Shown here piece by piece: positions 36,573 through 48,719 of a DNA stretch of 64,000 bases; position 1 is the first letter of the stretch, and the number at the start of each line of letters is the position of its first letter. Source of the DNA: Micrasema longulum (Eukaryota; Arthropoda; Insecta; Trichoptera; Brachycentridae); assembly GCA_022494885.1 (NCBI GenBank), contig JAGVSM010004517.1, positions 124,001 to 188,000 of the forward strand, written 5' to 3'. The notes below the pieces were generated by a model. That model did not search any database and was not told the DNA's origin. It saw only the letters and a program-made list of their open reading frames with translations. The translations under genes were made by a program, and so were the position numbers.

Positions 36573-36793
36573 CGACCTTAAAAAAGTGTGATGCCTTTAT
36601 TTCAATTTAATTTTTAAAAATACTCAACATTTTCTATCACAATAAAATATACACTTTTGATAATTTTACATTTAGATAACAATTATACATTTAAATGTAT
36701 GTTTTTTTTTCGGAAATTAACATTGTTGCGTTAGTGTTTTAAAAATAATAAATACGTAAATTATTTCTCCTTTTTTGTTCTATATATTGAACC

Positions 36794-37590
36794 TAGAATT
36801 AAGAATAGTCCAGAAACCGCATACGCACATCAAACAGAAGGCGACTCAAATACTCATAAATGAGTAGGTTTACGTTTTGTCCAATTAGTTTCTTTGTAGA
36901 CGTCGCTCGATACGCAACTCCTGATTTGAATTCAACTATTCCGTGTTGTGTCCTTTTAAAGTGTAGAAATACTGCTAGGATCTTAAAGAAACAGAATGGC
37001 ATCACATTTCATGTGTTATTAACAAACGAATGTTAAAGTAGCAAATGAATTACTTAAAAATTGAATTATTTTTCCATCTGTCAGATTATCAAAGAAACAA
37101 AATGGAAATTTCGTTAGTGTTGCCAGAATAGATTTTTTTTAACCCTAATTTGCTCATTTAATAAAAGAACTAATAAAAATTAGACCTCGGATTTAACAAC
37201 GCCGTGGGGGACATTTGAACGACATTATCTTTAAAACATCAAATATTATTTGGCATTTTATAAAAATATCCGTTTTGTGTCAAATAAAATTTTAATATTT
37301 TATGTTCAAAGTTCATAAATTCAATTACTCTTATTAAATGACCCTTTATTTATCGAATCTGTTGTGTCAATCAATGTTTTCGCGTGCACAATACAATTTT
37401 AGAGAAATTAACAGATTGCTTTTTTTTTACCTTACGTGTTATGATTACCTTTTTTTTCCCATCAAGCAACATTACCTGGCGACTTAACGTATGCGCGCGG
37501 CGAAAGTGTGTCTAAGTGGGGGAATTATTGGACACAGTCCGATGTATTCAAATATGATTCTACGCTCCTTCTGGACTATTCTTAATTCTA
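36794..37590. mobile_element. Transposon-like segment with perfect 22-bp inverted ends
   Basis: TAGAATTAAGAATAGTCCAG (first 20 of 22) at 36794-36815 is exactly repeated in reverse at 37569-37590. The outer TA may be the target duplication, hinting at a Tc1/mariner-like element of about 0.8 kb. No transposase ORF. Confidence 0.7.
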
Positions 37591-38344
37591 TGATATTGAA
37601 CTTAACAGCCAAGCTAAATAATCAATCATATTTTTAAAAAATGCGCCTGATGTCCAACATCAATTATCTCAGTTTGGAATTGGGGTAACTTAACAAATAT
37701 TTCCATAACACCATCGCACTATAAATAAATAATGAAACGTTTCTAAAATACCCAATAGTAATGTGTGGGTTTAACAAAAACGGGAGGTGAAAAATATTTT
37801 CGAAACTGATTTAAACTGAGTCGAAATTGCTGAGTACGTGTTACTGGATTAAAGAAAGCAAATGTACAACGGAATTGGAGTTAGCATTCCGTTCCCGGTT
37901 CCCAGCCGAGAGAGTGTGAAATATAACAATTGTTAACGGAGGCACATTCTGCTGGGCAAATAGAGTGCTCCCAACTCGAGTCGGGGTTAACCGGGGGTAA
38001 TGTGGTTACGCGATTTGCTAAATTCAAAAGGAAAATATTACATCGTACGTAGTTACCAACCAGTCGGGTGTGACGTCATTAAAGTGGGCCCTCTCGATAG
38101 GGACGTGTGAACACGGCTTTATGTGGATAAGGCATTGTGAAGCCGGATTCACGTGGGTGCTTATTTCTTCGTAAATAATTTGTTGACATAAATATTTGGC
38201 AGATGAAAGTATTGAATAAATCATAATCATTTTCTTATTAACATCTAGTGGTGCATAGGCCACTGCATTGTTACTTTTATTGCATCCTGAAGCGATTTTA
38301 TTGATGGAATGTGATTAATCTTGCGCTTTTATACGTCTGTCTAG

Positions 38345-38625
38345 CAATAGGGAAATATCCTTTTTTTACATTTTAAAAGTAATAAAGGTCTATGAAATAC
38401 TGTGCAATAAAAAATAAAAAATTTGTTACTTATTAGCAGCAGATTTTTTTATTTTTAATTTTTAGTTTTGAATTCCCGCAAAAAGCGTGATTTCATTGGC
38501 CACGCCCCTAATAAGTTACGATTTATGATTATTTGTTCCTGACCATTCAAATTTGTTAAGAACATTGTCACAAATCTTGACGTCACAACCTTCAATGCCA
38601 AACATGTCGCGTTTTTCTAGTGACG
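38345..38625 (-). repeat. Dispersed repeat family X, copy 1 (uninterrupted)
   Basis: Reverse complement aligns with 56290-56784 minus the nested MITE. It keeps the same landmarks (CTAGAAAAACGC at one end, TTTCCCTATT at the other, GGGGCGTGGCC in the middle). Non-coding. Confidence 0.75.
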
Positions 38626-38714
38626 TATTAAAATAAATAAAAAAATATATATTTGAAAACGTTTCATTATTCTAAATCCATTTCTTATATTTTAATCGGT
38701 ATTTGTAGGATGTG

Positions 38715-39290
38715 ATATTTTCCTATTCCTTTTCTGCTCAAAGTGCTAGACTTTGGAATGAGCTACCTCTTCACATAAAAGACGCACCTTCTTTGATCAC
38801 CTTAAAAAATAACACCAGAAACATTACTTATCTTTAGAACCCTTAACTCTCTTCATTTTATTGTTAAAAAAATATATATATAAATATATATTCCTGATTC
38901 CTTACCCGCTTTCCTTCCAAACTCTCCTGATTCCACATCCTTCATCCTTTAATATGAAAACATTAAGTACTTTTATTTAAGTTTACTTGTGTTTATCTTC
39001 CCATTAAAATATAGCTGTTATCTTTAATAAATTAGGTTTTTCATGTATGGTATCTTTTGATAAATATTCTGTTTTTTAGTGCAAATTTTCGACCAGCTAT
39101 TCTTTCGACCACTCTGTTTCTTAGTTGACTGGAAGATATTTTTCTAAGCAATAAGTCCGCCAAAGTACTTGATCTGTGCACTTGCATTTTTAAATATTTT
39201 TTTATTTTTTTTAAAATAAAGTTTGTTTTATTATTAGTTTTAATATGTAATATAATAGATAAATAAAGAATTAAAATAAATAAATAAAAA
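38715..39290 (+). mobile_element. LINE 3' tail and 3' UTR
   Basis: SYSFSAQSARLWNELPLHIK then DAPSLITLKNN (38720-38815) is the classical FS.QSARLWN.LP..IK tail of Jockey-like LINEs. The following AT-rich stretch ends at about 39290 in AATAAATAAATAAA; the part from 39120 (TAAGCAATAAGTCCGCC) may belong to a second LINE 3' end. Confidence 0.65.
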
Positions 39291-40539
39291 CATTTTCGGT
39301 AGTAAAATACTGATTGTTTTAAATTATATAGACAATAGATTCGAATTAATATAAACTCAGTTCAATGCATTGCGTAGCAGAGCGAGTTCATAGTACCTAC
39401 TATGATTTTATTGCAAGTTATTTATGATAATTTATTCCGGCCACGGGCAACCCTGTTCCCGCCTTTTGAACTGTCACCGAGTAATTTTGAATTTCGAACG
39501 CATACAGAACAAGACGAAGAATTTTATTGTTTCAAATGAACTCTTCAGTTGATATTCGTAAAAAAGTCAACTCGGTCGATTTTTTTATGGACTTGAAAAA
39601 AAAGGATTCCCAACCATATGTTAAATGCGCCTTGATCTTTGTAGACATATAATGGATAAGAACATCTAATCACATAAAAGATACGTATTTTCTCCATTTT
39701 ATAAAACTGACTCAACCGCGTTATTAAAAAATAAGTTGTAATACAGAAGAACTTCATTTATCTGAACTCCAGTCATCCGGATTGCCAAATATTAAAATCG
39801 TAACCTAGAAATAAAAAGAATAGAAATAAAAAGAATAGCGATGTTTTTTTACTTTTATTTGATTGTTCAGTTAAAAATATTTTTCTAATTCCCTGTATTA
39901 TTTCAAAAGCAATAATTGGCGAAATAATAATTAAATTAAACATTTTAATGTAACAAAATGTTTTTTTACAAACTTGTGAAAATTACGATAGAGACATTAC
40001 ATAAGTAAAAATTGTAAATATATGTCTTCTTACTTTCTACTTTTTAGTATTTTTTTTGTTGTTTTTTTATTTACTTCCTCTTACTTGCTTTCCCTTACTC
40101 TCGTCCTTTCCCTTTTTCAAATCCAATATTTCACTCCATTTTTTTATTCTCTTTATGAACTGTTTTGTGTTTTTATTTTTCCTTTATCTCACCCGTAATT
40201 GGTTCAGTTATTCACTGTACTTTGTATGCGTTACTTCATTTTGTGTGATTCTGTTGATTTAAATAGATTAATGAAACAATAATAAAATAAGTAAAAGAAA
40301 TTACTTAACAGGCAACTTTTTTTTATTAAAGTGGCAGCATATATACAAGTTTTAGTAATATTATTTGTTAATATACTTGTTATATCCAAATGCAAATTAA
40401 ATTTCCAGGAGTTACTTGAACTCATCCCAGGAGATAATGAATTATAAATAAATATTTTGTTCTAAAATATTATGTGAAATAACTTTCTATCTTGTGTCCC
40501 TATTATTGATCGAAATATATTGTTAACTTATCACTCTGT
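39291..40539. other. AT-rich intergenic DNA, nothing recognised
   Basis: Short frames only; no repeat partner in the window identified. Confidence 0.35.
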
Positions 40540-40740
40540 ATTCGCATGCATACCTCGCTTCCTCTACATTCATACATCTTCTCATGCACGCATGCCGATT
40601 ATTCCTACTGTTGACATGTCCATCTTCGAGCATTTGTTGAATTTGGGCCTTTCATGTCTTTCTAGGTCTTTTTGGTTTTTATATGTATGCAAAGACAGAG
40701 TGATATGACGCTCTATCCTCTCTGTTTTGTTTGTTTGTTT
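40540..40740 (-). mobile_element. LINE tail, copy of the 29 kb family
   Basis: Reads, on the minus strand, into the same 3'-terminal block as 29010-29170 and 60180-60290 (ATGAATGTAGAGGAAGCGAG). Lies head-to-head with the plus-strand copy at 40.8 kb. Confidence 0.65.
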
Positions 40741-40799
40741 TAGTTTGCTTTATTTAAAAAAAAACATTTTATTTTATATTAGAGCATCAACCTTGGTAA

Positions 40800-41280
40800 A
40801 TAAATGTCGCAGAACGCAAAATTAGCAGCTCAACGTGGAGTCCTGGTGCCAACCCTTATGTATGAGAGTGAGGTATGGAATGGGAAAAATAAGGATGAAA
40901 GTATGCGAAATGCTCTTGAAATGCGATCTCTCAGGCAAAAGTGTGATAAAACTATGTATGATAGGTGTACAAATGTCGAGATTCGTACATTATGTTAGGC
41001 TGAGATAAGCATTATCGACAAAATCAAGAAAGGAGTTCTGCGTTGGTTTGGACATGTAGAGCGAATGGGTGACGAAAGAACGGCTAAGATTTACGATGAA
41101 AATGTTGATGGATGTAGAAAACGAGGAAGATCGATAAAGACATAGCATGACCAATATCAAAAAAAAAAATCGAAATAATCGGAGTTTGTACGTGAGATGT
41201 ATGAATGTAGAGAAAGCGAGGTTTGTATGCAAGTACAGTTATATCCTATCTGCTCCTCCTCCCCCTATGGGGAAACGGTG
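40800..41280 (+). mobile_element. LINE tail, plus-strand copy of the 29 kb family
   Basis: RGVLVPTLMYESEVWNGK, EMRSLRQKCDKTMYDR, a stop, then IKKGVLRWFGHVERMGDERT and CRKRGRSIKT: clear match to 29010-29515. Ends in a GATTTGTATGCAAG-like block. Confidence 0.8.
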
Positions 41281-43740
41281 CGATGGTTTGTTTGTTTATA
41301 TTAATAGTTATAGGTTCACATAATACAAACAACAAAGAACATCGGTGTATTTATTTATTTATTTATGGACGTATAAAGTCCATTAATTTAACAATAGTGA
41401 ATACTTTTCTTTACAATATACGAGTATACAGGTACAAATGAAATAAAATACAACAATAGAAAATTAAAGCTAGGACAAAAATTTCATGACAATTACTATC
41501 TCAAAAACAGTGAAATAAATCACTGCAGACATAAGTGCTAAAATGAAGATAAAGACTTAATTAAAAAAAACAAATAAAATAATGCTTAAACATCAGTGCG
41601 TACAACTTTAATCAGAATGCGAGAAATGGCGGTGGCGTGAAGCGTACTTAACCGGGCGAGCTCTAGTAATAATTACATTTTACTTAAAATATATAGAAAG
41701 AGTCTTAGAGTATTATACTCTAAAGAAAGAGTGCTCCAAAATAAGAAATTGATTTAAAGTACATTTGAGCTCATTGCAGGGAAAGTGAACCAATTGACAA
41801 AATGGTAAAACTTTTGCTTTCGGAGTTTTGACTCTATGAGCTTTTCGCAGATTTTAAATTAACATGGGAGTTTTGTACATAAAGCCTGAAGTCTGGTAAA
41901 ACGCACACAAAATGAGGAAATCATACCATTATACCATTTCAAAACGATTTTTTTTTAATCGCGAAAAAATAAAAAAAACATACATTAGATAAAAACAATA
42001 TTTTTAAAGGTTTTTCTGTTAAAAATATACTTAAAAGTTTTATGTTACTAAAATATAATTACTTTTAGACCGGCAGATTACGCCATTTTAAATTTAGACT
42101 AATCTAAGAGTTCTCATTTAAAGACTAAAAATTGCAAATTTTAGTTAAAACTAAAATTTGTTATAACAATTTGAAGATAATAAATTAAACACGAAAGTGG
42201 CCGAAGCTAAATTTTAATTTTTTGTTTTTGAAAAGAAATACAAGCATTTTAAATCACATACATTTTTGTGACATTTTCCTTTATTTCTCCGTAAAATTAT
42301 GCCTTCGGTAATACTTAAAAAAATATTTATTGAAATATTTTAGTTGAAATCTTTTTTTTTAGAATTGTATTCTCTATATTTTTAAAAGAAGATTATTCTG
42401 GTTTATTCTATAATTCTATTCAGTTTCTAACAATATCTTATTTGCGTTTTTATTACCTCTATACCTGCCCCTATCGGTACTGGCACACAGAAGGCCGACT
42501 AAAGTCAGAGATGTGCGGGAATCTGCAATAATTTTTAATTTGACATACGTTTAAAACAAAACGTTTTTACCAAACAATGAAAATCTAAAGTAGCACTTTC
42601 TCCCTAAGCTGATGAAAACAAAGTTTTTACGGCAAACTAAAAAAAAGACACTTAATAATGAATTTATAATAAAGTAAAAATAAAACGACTTTTTTTATTC
42701 ACTTATTTTATTTAAGGTATAATTAACAAATGAATTCTATCCAATTATATTTCAACTGTGATTACTAAATATTATATCGATGCATATTTAATTTATTTTA
42801 TTTTATTTTATTCAGAAAACATACAGTCATACAAAATAAGTATTAAAAACAACAATTCTTTAACATAAAAAGACCAATTAAGTTTTCATTAATTAAAAAG
42901 ATATAAACATTAAATGTGATAAAAAAATAAATAAGAATTTTAAGTGAGAAAAGAATAATTGTTGACATTTGCGTTTTCCATGGAGGTAATAAATTAAAAT
43001 AAATAAAAATACCGAATGTACACTCCGAGCCATCCATGCACACACATAAACGCACATATAAAACATACACACACATATACATTACATGCGGCACATATAC
43101 ATAGCATAAACCACTCAAGATGCACATTCAGCAACTATCCCAAATAATCGACCCCATGAAGAAATTTTCTGTACAAATGCAACGTGCAGTTAACGTGCAT
43201 ATGAAACTAATAAGTCAAGTCTTTTTGCCATTTTATTATTTTAAAGACGGGAAGGTAAAGTGAGATGGGTACGATCGTTTAAACGAGACAAGAGTGGACT
43301 AAAGGAAGTATTGTTTATTTGTTTTATTATTTTTTTTTTCTCAGTATGAATCGATTTTCTGATTTCTGAGGTTTCAAAAATTGTATACTTTTTTTTTTTT
43401 TTTAAATCTTAATTTTCTTTGATTATTCTTTGAGCTCCTCTAATTCCCGATTCACGATTCTCGAAGATAATTAAAAAATATCAATGACATAATGAATAAT
43501 TAATTAAATGACTAAATCAATTTTATGTTTTTTCAACAAATGACATCATTTTTTAAATGATACATTTTTTTTGTCAAAATATGATTGACAAGTGGTACGA
43601 CCCGTACCTGTCAGGGTCACACAACAATGATTTATCTCCAAGCAAATGATTTAATATTATGATTTGTCATCATGATATTGCATGAGTTAGAGAAAAAGAG
43701 GGAATTGTGAACAAAGAGGTAAACTATGAACTGGTAAGCG
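41281..43740. other. AT-rich intergenic DNA; CA-rich microsatellite
   Basis: About 2.5 kb without a gene. A degenerate ACACAC/ACATAC run lies at about 43035-43085. TTTATTTATTTAT at 41350 and TTTATTTTATTTTATTT at 42790 may be the tail ends of minus-strand LINEs. Confidence 0.35.
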
Positions 43741-43759
43741 TTGAAATTTTTCGCGGTGG

Positions 43760-43793
43760 TATAAAAGAGCGTCAAGACTATGAAGTACAGTGA
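43760..43793 (+). promoter_or_regulatory. TATA + ACAGT initiator promoter
   Basis: GGTATAAAAG (TATAAAA 43760-43766) followed 29 bp later by an arthropod ACAGT initiator (43787-43791, +1 about 43789). One of the cleanest TATA/Inr pairs in the window. It points to the right, into the spliced segment described next. Confidence 0.5.
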
Positions 43794-44590
43794 ACAGAAG
43801 TTAAATCTTTAATATCGTTTTCACAATATTATATAGCCATTTATGAAAAACTGATTACTGGCATTCAATATTTACAAAAAAATACATTCATAATTATTTA
43901 TATACCAACATATTTGTTTTAGTGAACATCATTTAATTTAACTTTTTATGCCGACTGGTTATTTCTTTTGTAAAAATAACCGAAAAAGAAAAAAAAAATG
44001 TAAATTATTCAAAAAATTGTTTCTATAAATGACGTTTTGTTGCTTCAATCGGTATTAATATTTCTCGCGTTGTGTGTATAATCTGATTAGAGATAAGAAA
44101 GTTGGTTTTTTATATCACAAGATCGCTGCGTACCATTTATAGAAAGTGGCTAGAGGTAAGACTAGACTTGAATATTTCATATGACAATCAATTTTCGTAA
44201 TTGGGTATTTTCACATGTCGGGAATAACGTTATGTAGAAAGAATTTTTATGATTCTAATGATACAACATCTTTTTAATTCTTTTTTTTCTTATATTTTCT
44301 TCTTATTCAAAACAAATTTTCGCTTATAATTTTCAGATTTAAAAATGAGCACATACAAAACGTCTCTTAGTTAGCTTCATGGCATGTTGATGTCACGCGT
44401 TATGTCCGCTGAATGCGCTTCTAACAAAAGTTTTGTACAAGTTTGGCTCCAAAATGTCATACGAGCCGTTTGTCTCGCAGGGCGCGAAACCTCTCCTTTT
44501 CGGGTAATTCAAAATATGCATATTTTAAACTTCTTTAGAAAATTTATCGCATGTCGCGGAATTTTTAACAGTAAAAAAAAAACGTTATAA
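43789..44590 (+). ncRNA. Candidate spliced transcript with only short ORFs
   Basis: From the predicted start at 43789, exon 1 would end at 44155 with the strong donor TAGAG|GTAAGA. The intron 44156-44336 (181 bp) has a CTAAT branch-like site, a long pyrimidine-rich stretch and the acceptor ATAATTTTCAG. Exon 2 starts at 44337; its first ATG (44345) gives a 9-codon ORF. The next, at 44384, gives 68 codons (MLMSRVMSAECASNKS and on) ending at 44590, rich in Cys and Arg and unlike anything I recognise. No frame is open across the junction, so this is either a long non-coding RNA, a small-peptide gene, or a 5' UTR whose coding exons lie further right. Confidence 0.35.
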
Positions 44591-44989
44591 AACAACTGAT
44601 TCATCATGTGATAAATCAACCATAGATTAAATGAAATCAGCCCAAAGTTGTGTTTCAATTTCGATTTCAATTTATTATAAAAAACGGAGAGCGAATATCT
44701 TTGTTCATTTCCATTTCATACATATCGTTAGATTTGAGTTTTATACAGTTTTTACGAGTAAAGTATGTTATTTTATGGGAAAAAATTTGCTTCATTGATT
44801 CTCAAAACAATAGAAACCAATGAAACGTACAAAAATATTTATATTTATGAGCAGAATGTATCTATTCATTCGTTTTGTTCTCGATAAGATTTTTTTTCAT
44901 AAAACAGTGTGAATACAAAACACACTGCTAAAAAAAGTAATTGGATTTCAAATCTTTTACGTTATAATAATAATTAATAAACATTTTAA

Positions 44990-45130
44990 CCGCATCTTGC
45001 TTTAATGGTCGGTGCGTTTGCCTAGCATGTAGGTTCAGTCTCAGGTTCAATTCCCGACATGGATAAATTAAAATATTGATTTGAAAATGTGATTTTACAC
45101 CATAATATATCACAGTCTCAGGACTGGCAC
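44990..45130 (+). mobile_element. tRNA-derived SINE-like sequence, family C
   Basis: TTTAATGGTCGGTGCGTTTGCC resembles a degraded box A, and GGTTCAATTCC (45044-45054) is a good box B, about 40 bp apart, followed by a tail similar in layout to family B (TGTGATTTTACACC...). Head resembles a tRNA with GCATGT in the anticodon arm. Only one copy in the window. Confidence 0.55.
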
Positions 45131-45412
45131 TTTCAGCATAAGACGGATCATCTTACTATCATGGAACAAATACGGTGCGGTTTGTGTACTAGTGCAGTGT
45201 GCAATGCACAATTAGGTGCGGAAAGGGATTAATGAAACATATTAACAGAAATAACAAGCCTAGAAAATGGCTAGACTGCCATGTTTTATTTTTTAAATTG
45301 TGTATTTGTAAGTAAGGTCTCAAGGACAAAAACTATTCTCAAGAGACGAGTTAAGGACTGGAGTTTACAAAGTGGGAGGGATTTGAATGGGAAATTCCCT
45401 GATGATTTTCCA

Positions 45413-45640
45413 AATGTTTGAGTTTACGGTTTACCACATTGATGTGCCATATAATATATTTTTAAATTATTATAATTGTTGTTTTTCTTATTATACATAA
45501 CATTTGTGATGATATACTCATGTGTCTGTGTCAACTAATTGCTCGTCCCAAATCAACATGGGACTTTTCGTCTCATGGAGTTAGGTCTTGCACTGTATGT
45601 CTCAAATAATGAGTAATAAACTGTCTTTAAGTCAATATAT
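45413..45640 (+). repeat. Dispersed repeat W, copy 2
   Basis: Direct copy of 2745-2970 (TGTGCCATATAATATATTT, CATGTGTCTGTGTCAACTAA, TGTATGTCTCAAATAATGAG, TAATAAACTG). Directly followed by the RTE tail at 45.7 kb. Confidence 0.65.
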
Positions 45641-45699
45641 TTAATAGTTTGAACCGTCAGTAGAGTCGCAGTAAGTCACATCTTGCTAGAGGGTTTAAT

Positions 45700-46085
45700 T
45701 CTATTGAATTCTGCAAATGCCCAGTTGCATTCCACCGGCAATACTACTGACTATTCCAACTCTTCAGCTTCCACGTCGCGATCCCGGGCAATGGGATCAC
45801 ACTCATAACGGTTTCATCACAGCAGATAACGAAAGGATGAAAGGTGAGTTTTTGGCGCCTCTAAACCAGAGCCAACTAGCTAAGGGAAGGTAACCCTGAA
45901 AAAAAAATGCACCAGAGAAAGCAACGGAAAACCATTCTGGTCATCTTTTCCCAGGAATCACTATTACGAGCACATCCAACAAGCAGTTTTCCTGGTCTCG
46001 GAGTAGCGCAGGACAGAAATACTTTCGCTGTAATGATCGCCAAAGTCGGGTGTGGATGATAAGGCACCACAAGAAGAAGTAAATA
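45700..46085 (+). mobile_element. RTE-type LINE 3' terminus
   Basis: Matches the end of the 32 kb element in its last part: ATGATCGCCAAAGTCGGGTG and AAGAAGAAGTA parallel GTGATCGCCAACGTCGGGGG and AAGAAGAAGTA at 32.47-32.52 kb. Upstream, GC-richer sequence is too decayed to translate. Confidence 0.55.
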
Positions 46086-46992
46086 AAAAAGAAAAATCTT
46101 AACCATGTTTTACTGGGGTAAATTTAGTGCACTCGTCTACAAAAATTGGAACATGCCTTAATTCAGAAATTTAAAACTATATTTTATTTATTCTAGTAAA
46201 ACATTTGAATTATTGACGAGTGATAATTAAATTCACTAATTTGAAATAACCAGTGACCGGTTTCGAGACGTGTATCTTATACAGTCGTTTCAGGGTTGCT
46301 GTGTTTGCGTTACCGAAAACCTTCAAGTTTATTAGTGAAAATTCTTAATGGAATTTCAATGTTATTTACTGTTAATATAAGACAAGTTATACGTTTGTTT
46401 AGAATATCCAGTATAGCAAAGAAAGAAAGCAAAAACTATTATAACAATAATTTCATAATTTCAGTCAACTTTTTTATATCTGGATCATTCCAAACAAACA
46501 TTAAAAATTAAAAATACAAAATATGCACAATCGTTTATTACGATTTTTGTTGGCAAATTCAGAAGTGCAAAAAGCCTAATATTTTGAGCAAACAAATGTC
46601 ACATATCTCACCAAATACGCAAGCAATGTTCGCATACTGTAAGTGTACGTGAGACCAAACAGTAAGTAGTGGTATACAGAGTTCATAGCACCCCCACTCT
46701 GTGTAAGGGTAACTCGGGAAAAAATAAATCTAAAATTTCCCGTCCTCTAAGCAGGAGCTAAACCGCCCCAAGGGCAGAACCACCCGCGCATCCCCTTTCT
46801 ATCAATTTATCCAATTTCAAATTGTGGAATAGCATGTGATGTGAATTTTTATCTACTACCCTTCTTTTTGATACGCTGTGTATTGAACAGGGATGTCATT
46901 GTGTCGAGTGTACTTTTACCATACTTTATTTACCAAAAACAGTATAATACTATCCATTATATACCATCTGGTCCTTAAAAAAGTTTAAAAAT
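46086..46992. other. Intergenic; nothing coding
   Basis: A CCGGTTTCGAGACGTG block at 46257-46272 echoes the foldback family at 26.8 kb but the rest of that repeat is absent. A C-rich patch at 46685-46800 is unexplained. Confidence 0.35.
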
Positions 46993-47215
46993 CTGAAAAT
47001 TGTTTTCAGGCGTTGCCTAGTATGTGAAATAATTTGATCAAATGAATTTCTTCACAACAATAAAGGTAGCCCTTTAACTTCACTTAAATCAACAGATGAA
47101 GAATTGAAGAAATATGGATGTTCAAACATCAGCAAAATGGTGAATGTTACACAATGTGTAAAGTGGCTACTTAAACCAGCCATTGACAGGTCATAAGCCT
47201 TGTAAATGCCTAGAT
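46993..47215 (-). repeat. Foldback family Y, copy inverted relative to 48.7 kb
   Basis: Reverse complement of 48760-48990: TTTTCAGGCGTTGCCTAG at one end, then ATGTTCAAACAT, GAATGTTACACA.TGT, AGTGGC.ACTTAAACCAGCCA, and GTAAATGCCTAGA. The pair forms 220-bp arms about 1.5 kb apart. Confidence 0.8.
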
Positions 47216-47522
47216 TATTTTATTATTTTATTTACTTATTTATTTATTTTATTTAAAACTTTATATACCGGTAAAAACGGTTTACTTTGACCCAAAATTT
47301 TGGATTTTTTCTTCTCCTTGCCACCTCTTCACCAGTATTTACTAATTTTATTATTGTTTTATTTTAAGGCATTTTTTGGGATCCAAAAAACGGGATTATG
47401 TTAAAGCGTCAACTAAAATACGAAAGTGAGTATCTATTTATTTTTTTAAGATTGAGACAATGTTGCTCTAAGAAGGCAGGTTACTTTACCCCACTCCAGT
47501 TTTCTAGACAACCCTTTATAAA

Positions 47523-47804
47523 TAATTGAATCGTGTGTTTCAGAAACAACACACAGGCCAACTTTTGGGATTTCAATTCAATGCTGCCATCTTGTTTTTT
47601 TAACCTAGACGCACGTTCTGAGCAAAAATAACAAATATCTGATCATCAGTGAATTTAATTCAATTAAATTCAATTCACTAATGATCGAATGTTTATTATT
47701 TCTGCTCTAAACGTGCTTTTACGTTAAAAAAACAAGATGGCACCATTAAGTTGAAATCCCAAAAGTTGGCTTGTGTGCTGTTTCTGAAACACACGATTCG
47801 ATTA
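47523..47804. mobile_element. Palindromic MITE, arms of about 140 bp
   Basis: Nearly the whole 282-bp element is two facing arms: GAATCGTGTGTTTCAGAAAC, CCAACTTTTGGGATTTCAA, GCCATCTTGTTTTTTTAAC in each, with a GAATTTAATTCAATTAAATTC-type centre. Sits between inverted copies of family Y. Confidence 0.85.
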
Positions 47805-47829
47805 CTTTTTAATTATTTTTCTTTGTTTC

Positions 47830-48015
47830 TTTCTTTTTAGTTTTACTATTTTAAAATTCATTGTGGGTTTCTTTTAAACGTTTTATTGGTTTTATATTGT
47901 TTATGTCTGTTTATGTTATTTATTATCTTGTTTTTCTGATTATATATACTTTGTTAATGTTATATGGCGAGTTTGGCACTACCCGCCCAGTCGAGCTGAA
48001 ATACAAATTATTATT
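47830..48015 (+). mobile_element. LINE 3' UTR
   Basis: Contains GGCGAGTTTGGCAC...GAGCTGAAATACAAATTATT with ATT microsatellite end, a layout typical of insect non-LTR 3' ends. No coding part recognised. Confidence 0.4.
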
Positions 48016-48719
48016 ATTAAATTTAATTTATTAACTTCATAATTTTACATGTAAAATATATTTTTAGGAATGTAGATAATGACGTAATATAAAACATATT
48101 TAACACGTCTATTTCATTAAGATAACGAATTGAACGTCTAATTTTTTAATTGATTTCTAAAATAATAAGCACGCTTTAATGTTTAAATTTTCTATAACTA
48201 TTTCACAGTTCGCAAGCTACTACTCTTAAGTAGATATTTGAATAATCTATTCTTAAAACAAGTCTACGAGTTTACTGCTTTTACTTTAACAAATCTAGTG
48301 CAAAAAGTCGGTAAATATTGAAGAATACTTAAACACGATTCAAAAGCACTGTGATAAGAAATATCATTAAACTTACAATGTTATTATATTTGCACTGCGT
48401 TAGAGAACAATAAAGGATAAAAGATTAAATTGCTAGATATTGCCGACACGGGGCGGCCAATTTTGAACCAAAGCTGTATAATTGATATATTTTTTATGAC
48501 AATGTACGTAAATTTGAGTAAAAAATCATAGAAGTATTGAGAGAAGTAGATATTTAATTATTTTTATAATTATACATATTTTATATTTTCATATCTTTTA
48601 AATGTATTATATTTAACACAACATAAATTATTATTATTGTGTTAACTGTAAACAGTTATTCAGTGTGTGCATGAGTGTCCTACACTAATATATAAATAAT
48701 TTTTCAATATTTAAATTTA

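Noticed and set aside
37467..37585. Terminal exon for the 36.2 kb signal peptide (38 codons, in phase, acceptor CCCATCAAG)
   Set aside because: Its last 17 coding bases and stop fall in a perfect 22-bp inverted repeat, the end of a transposon-like segment, so the open frame is probably chance.
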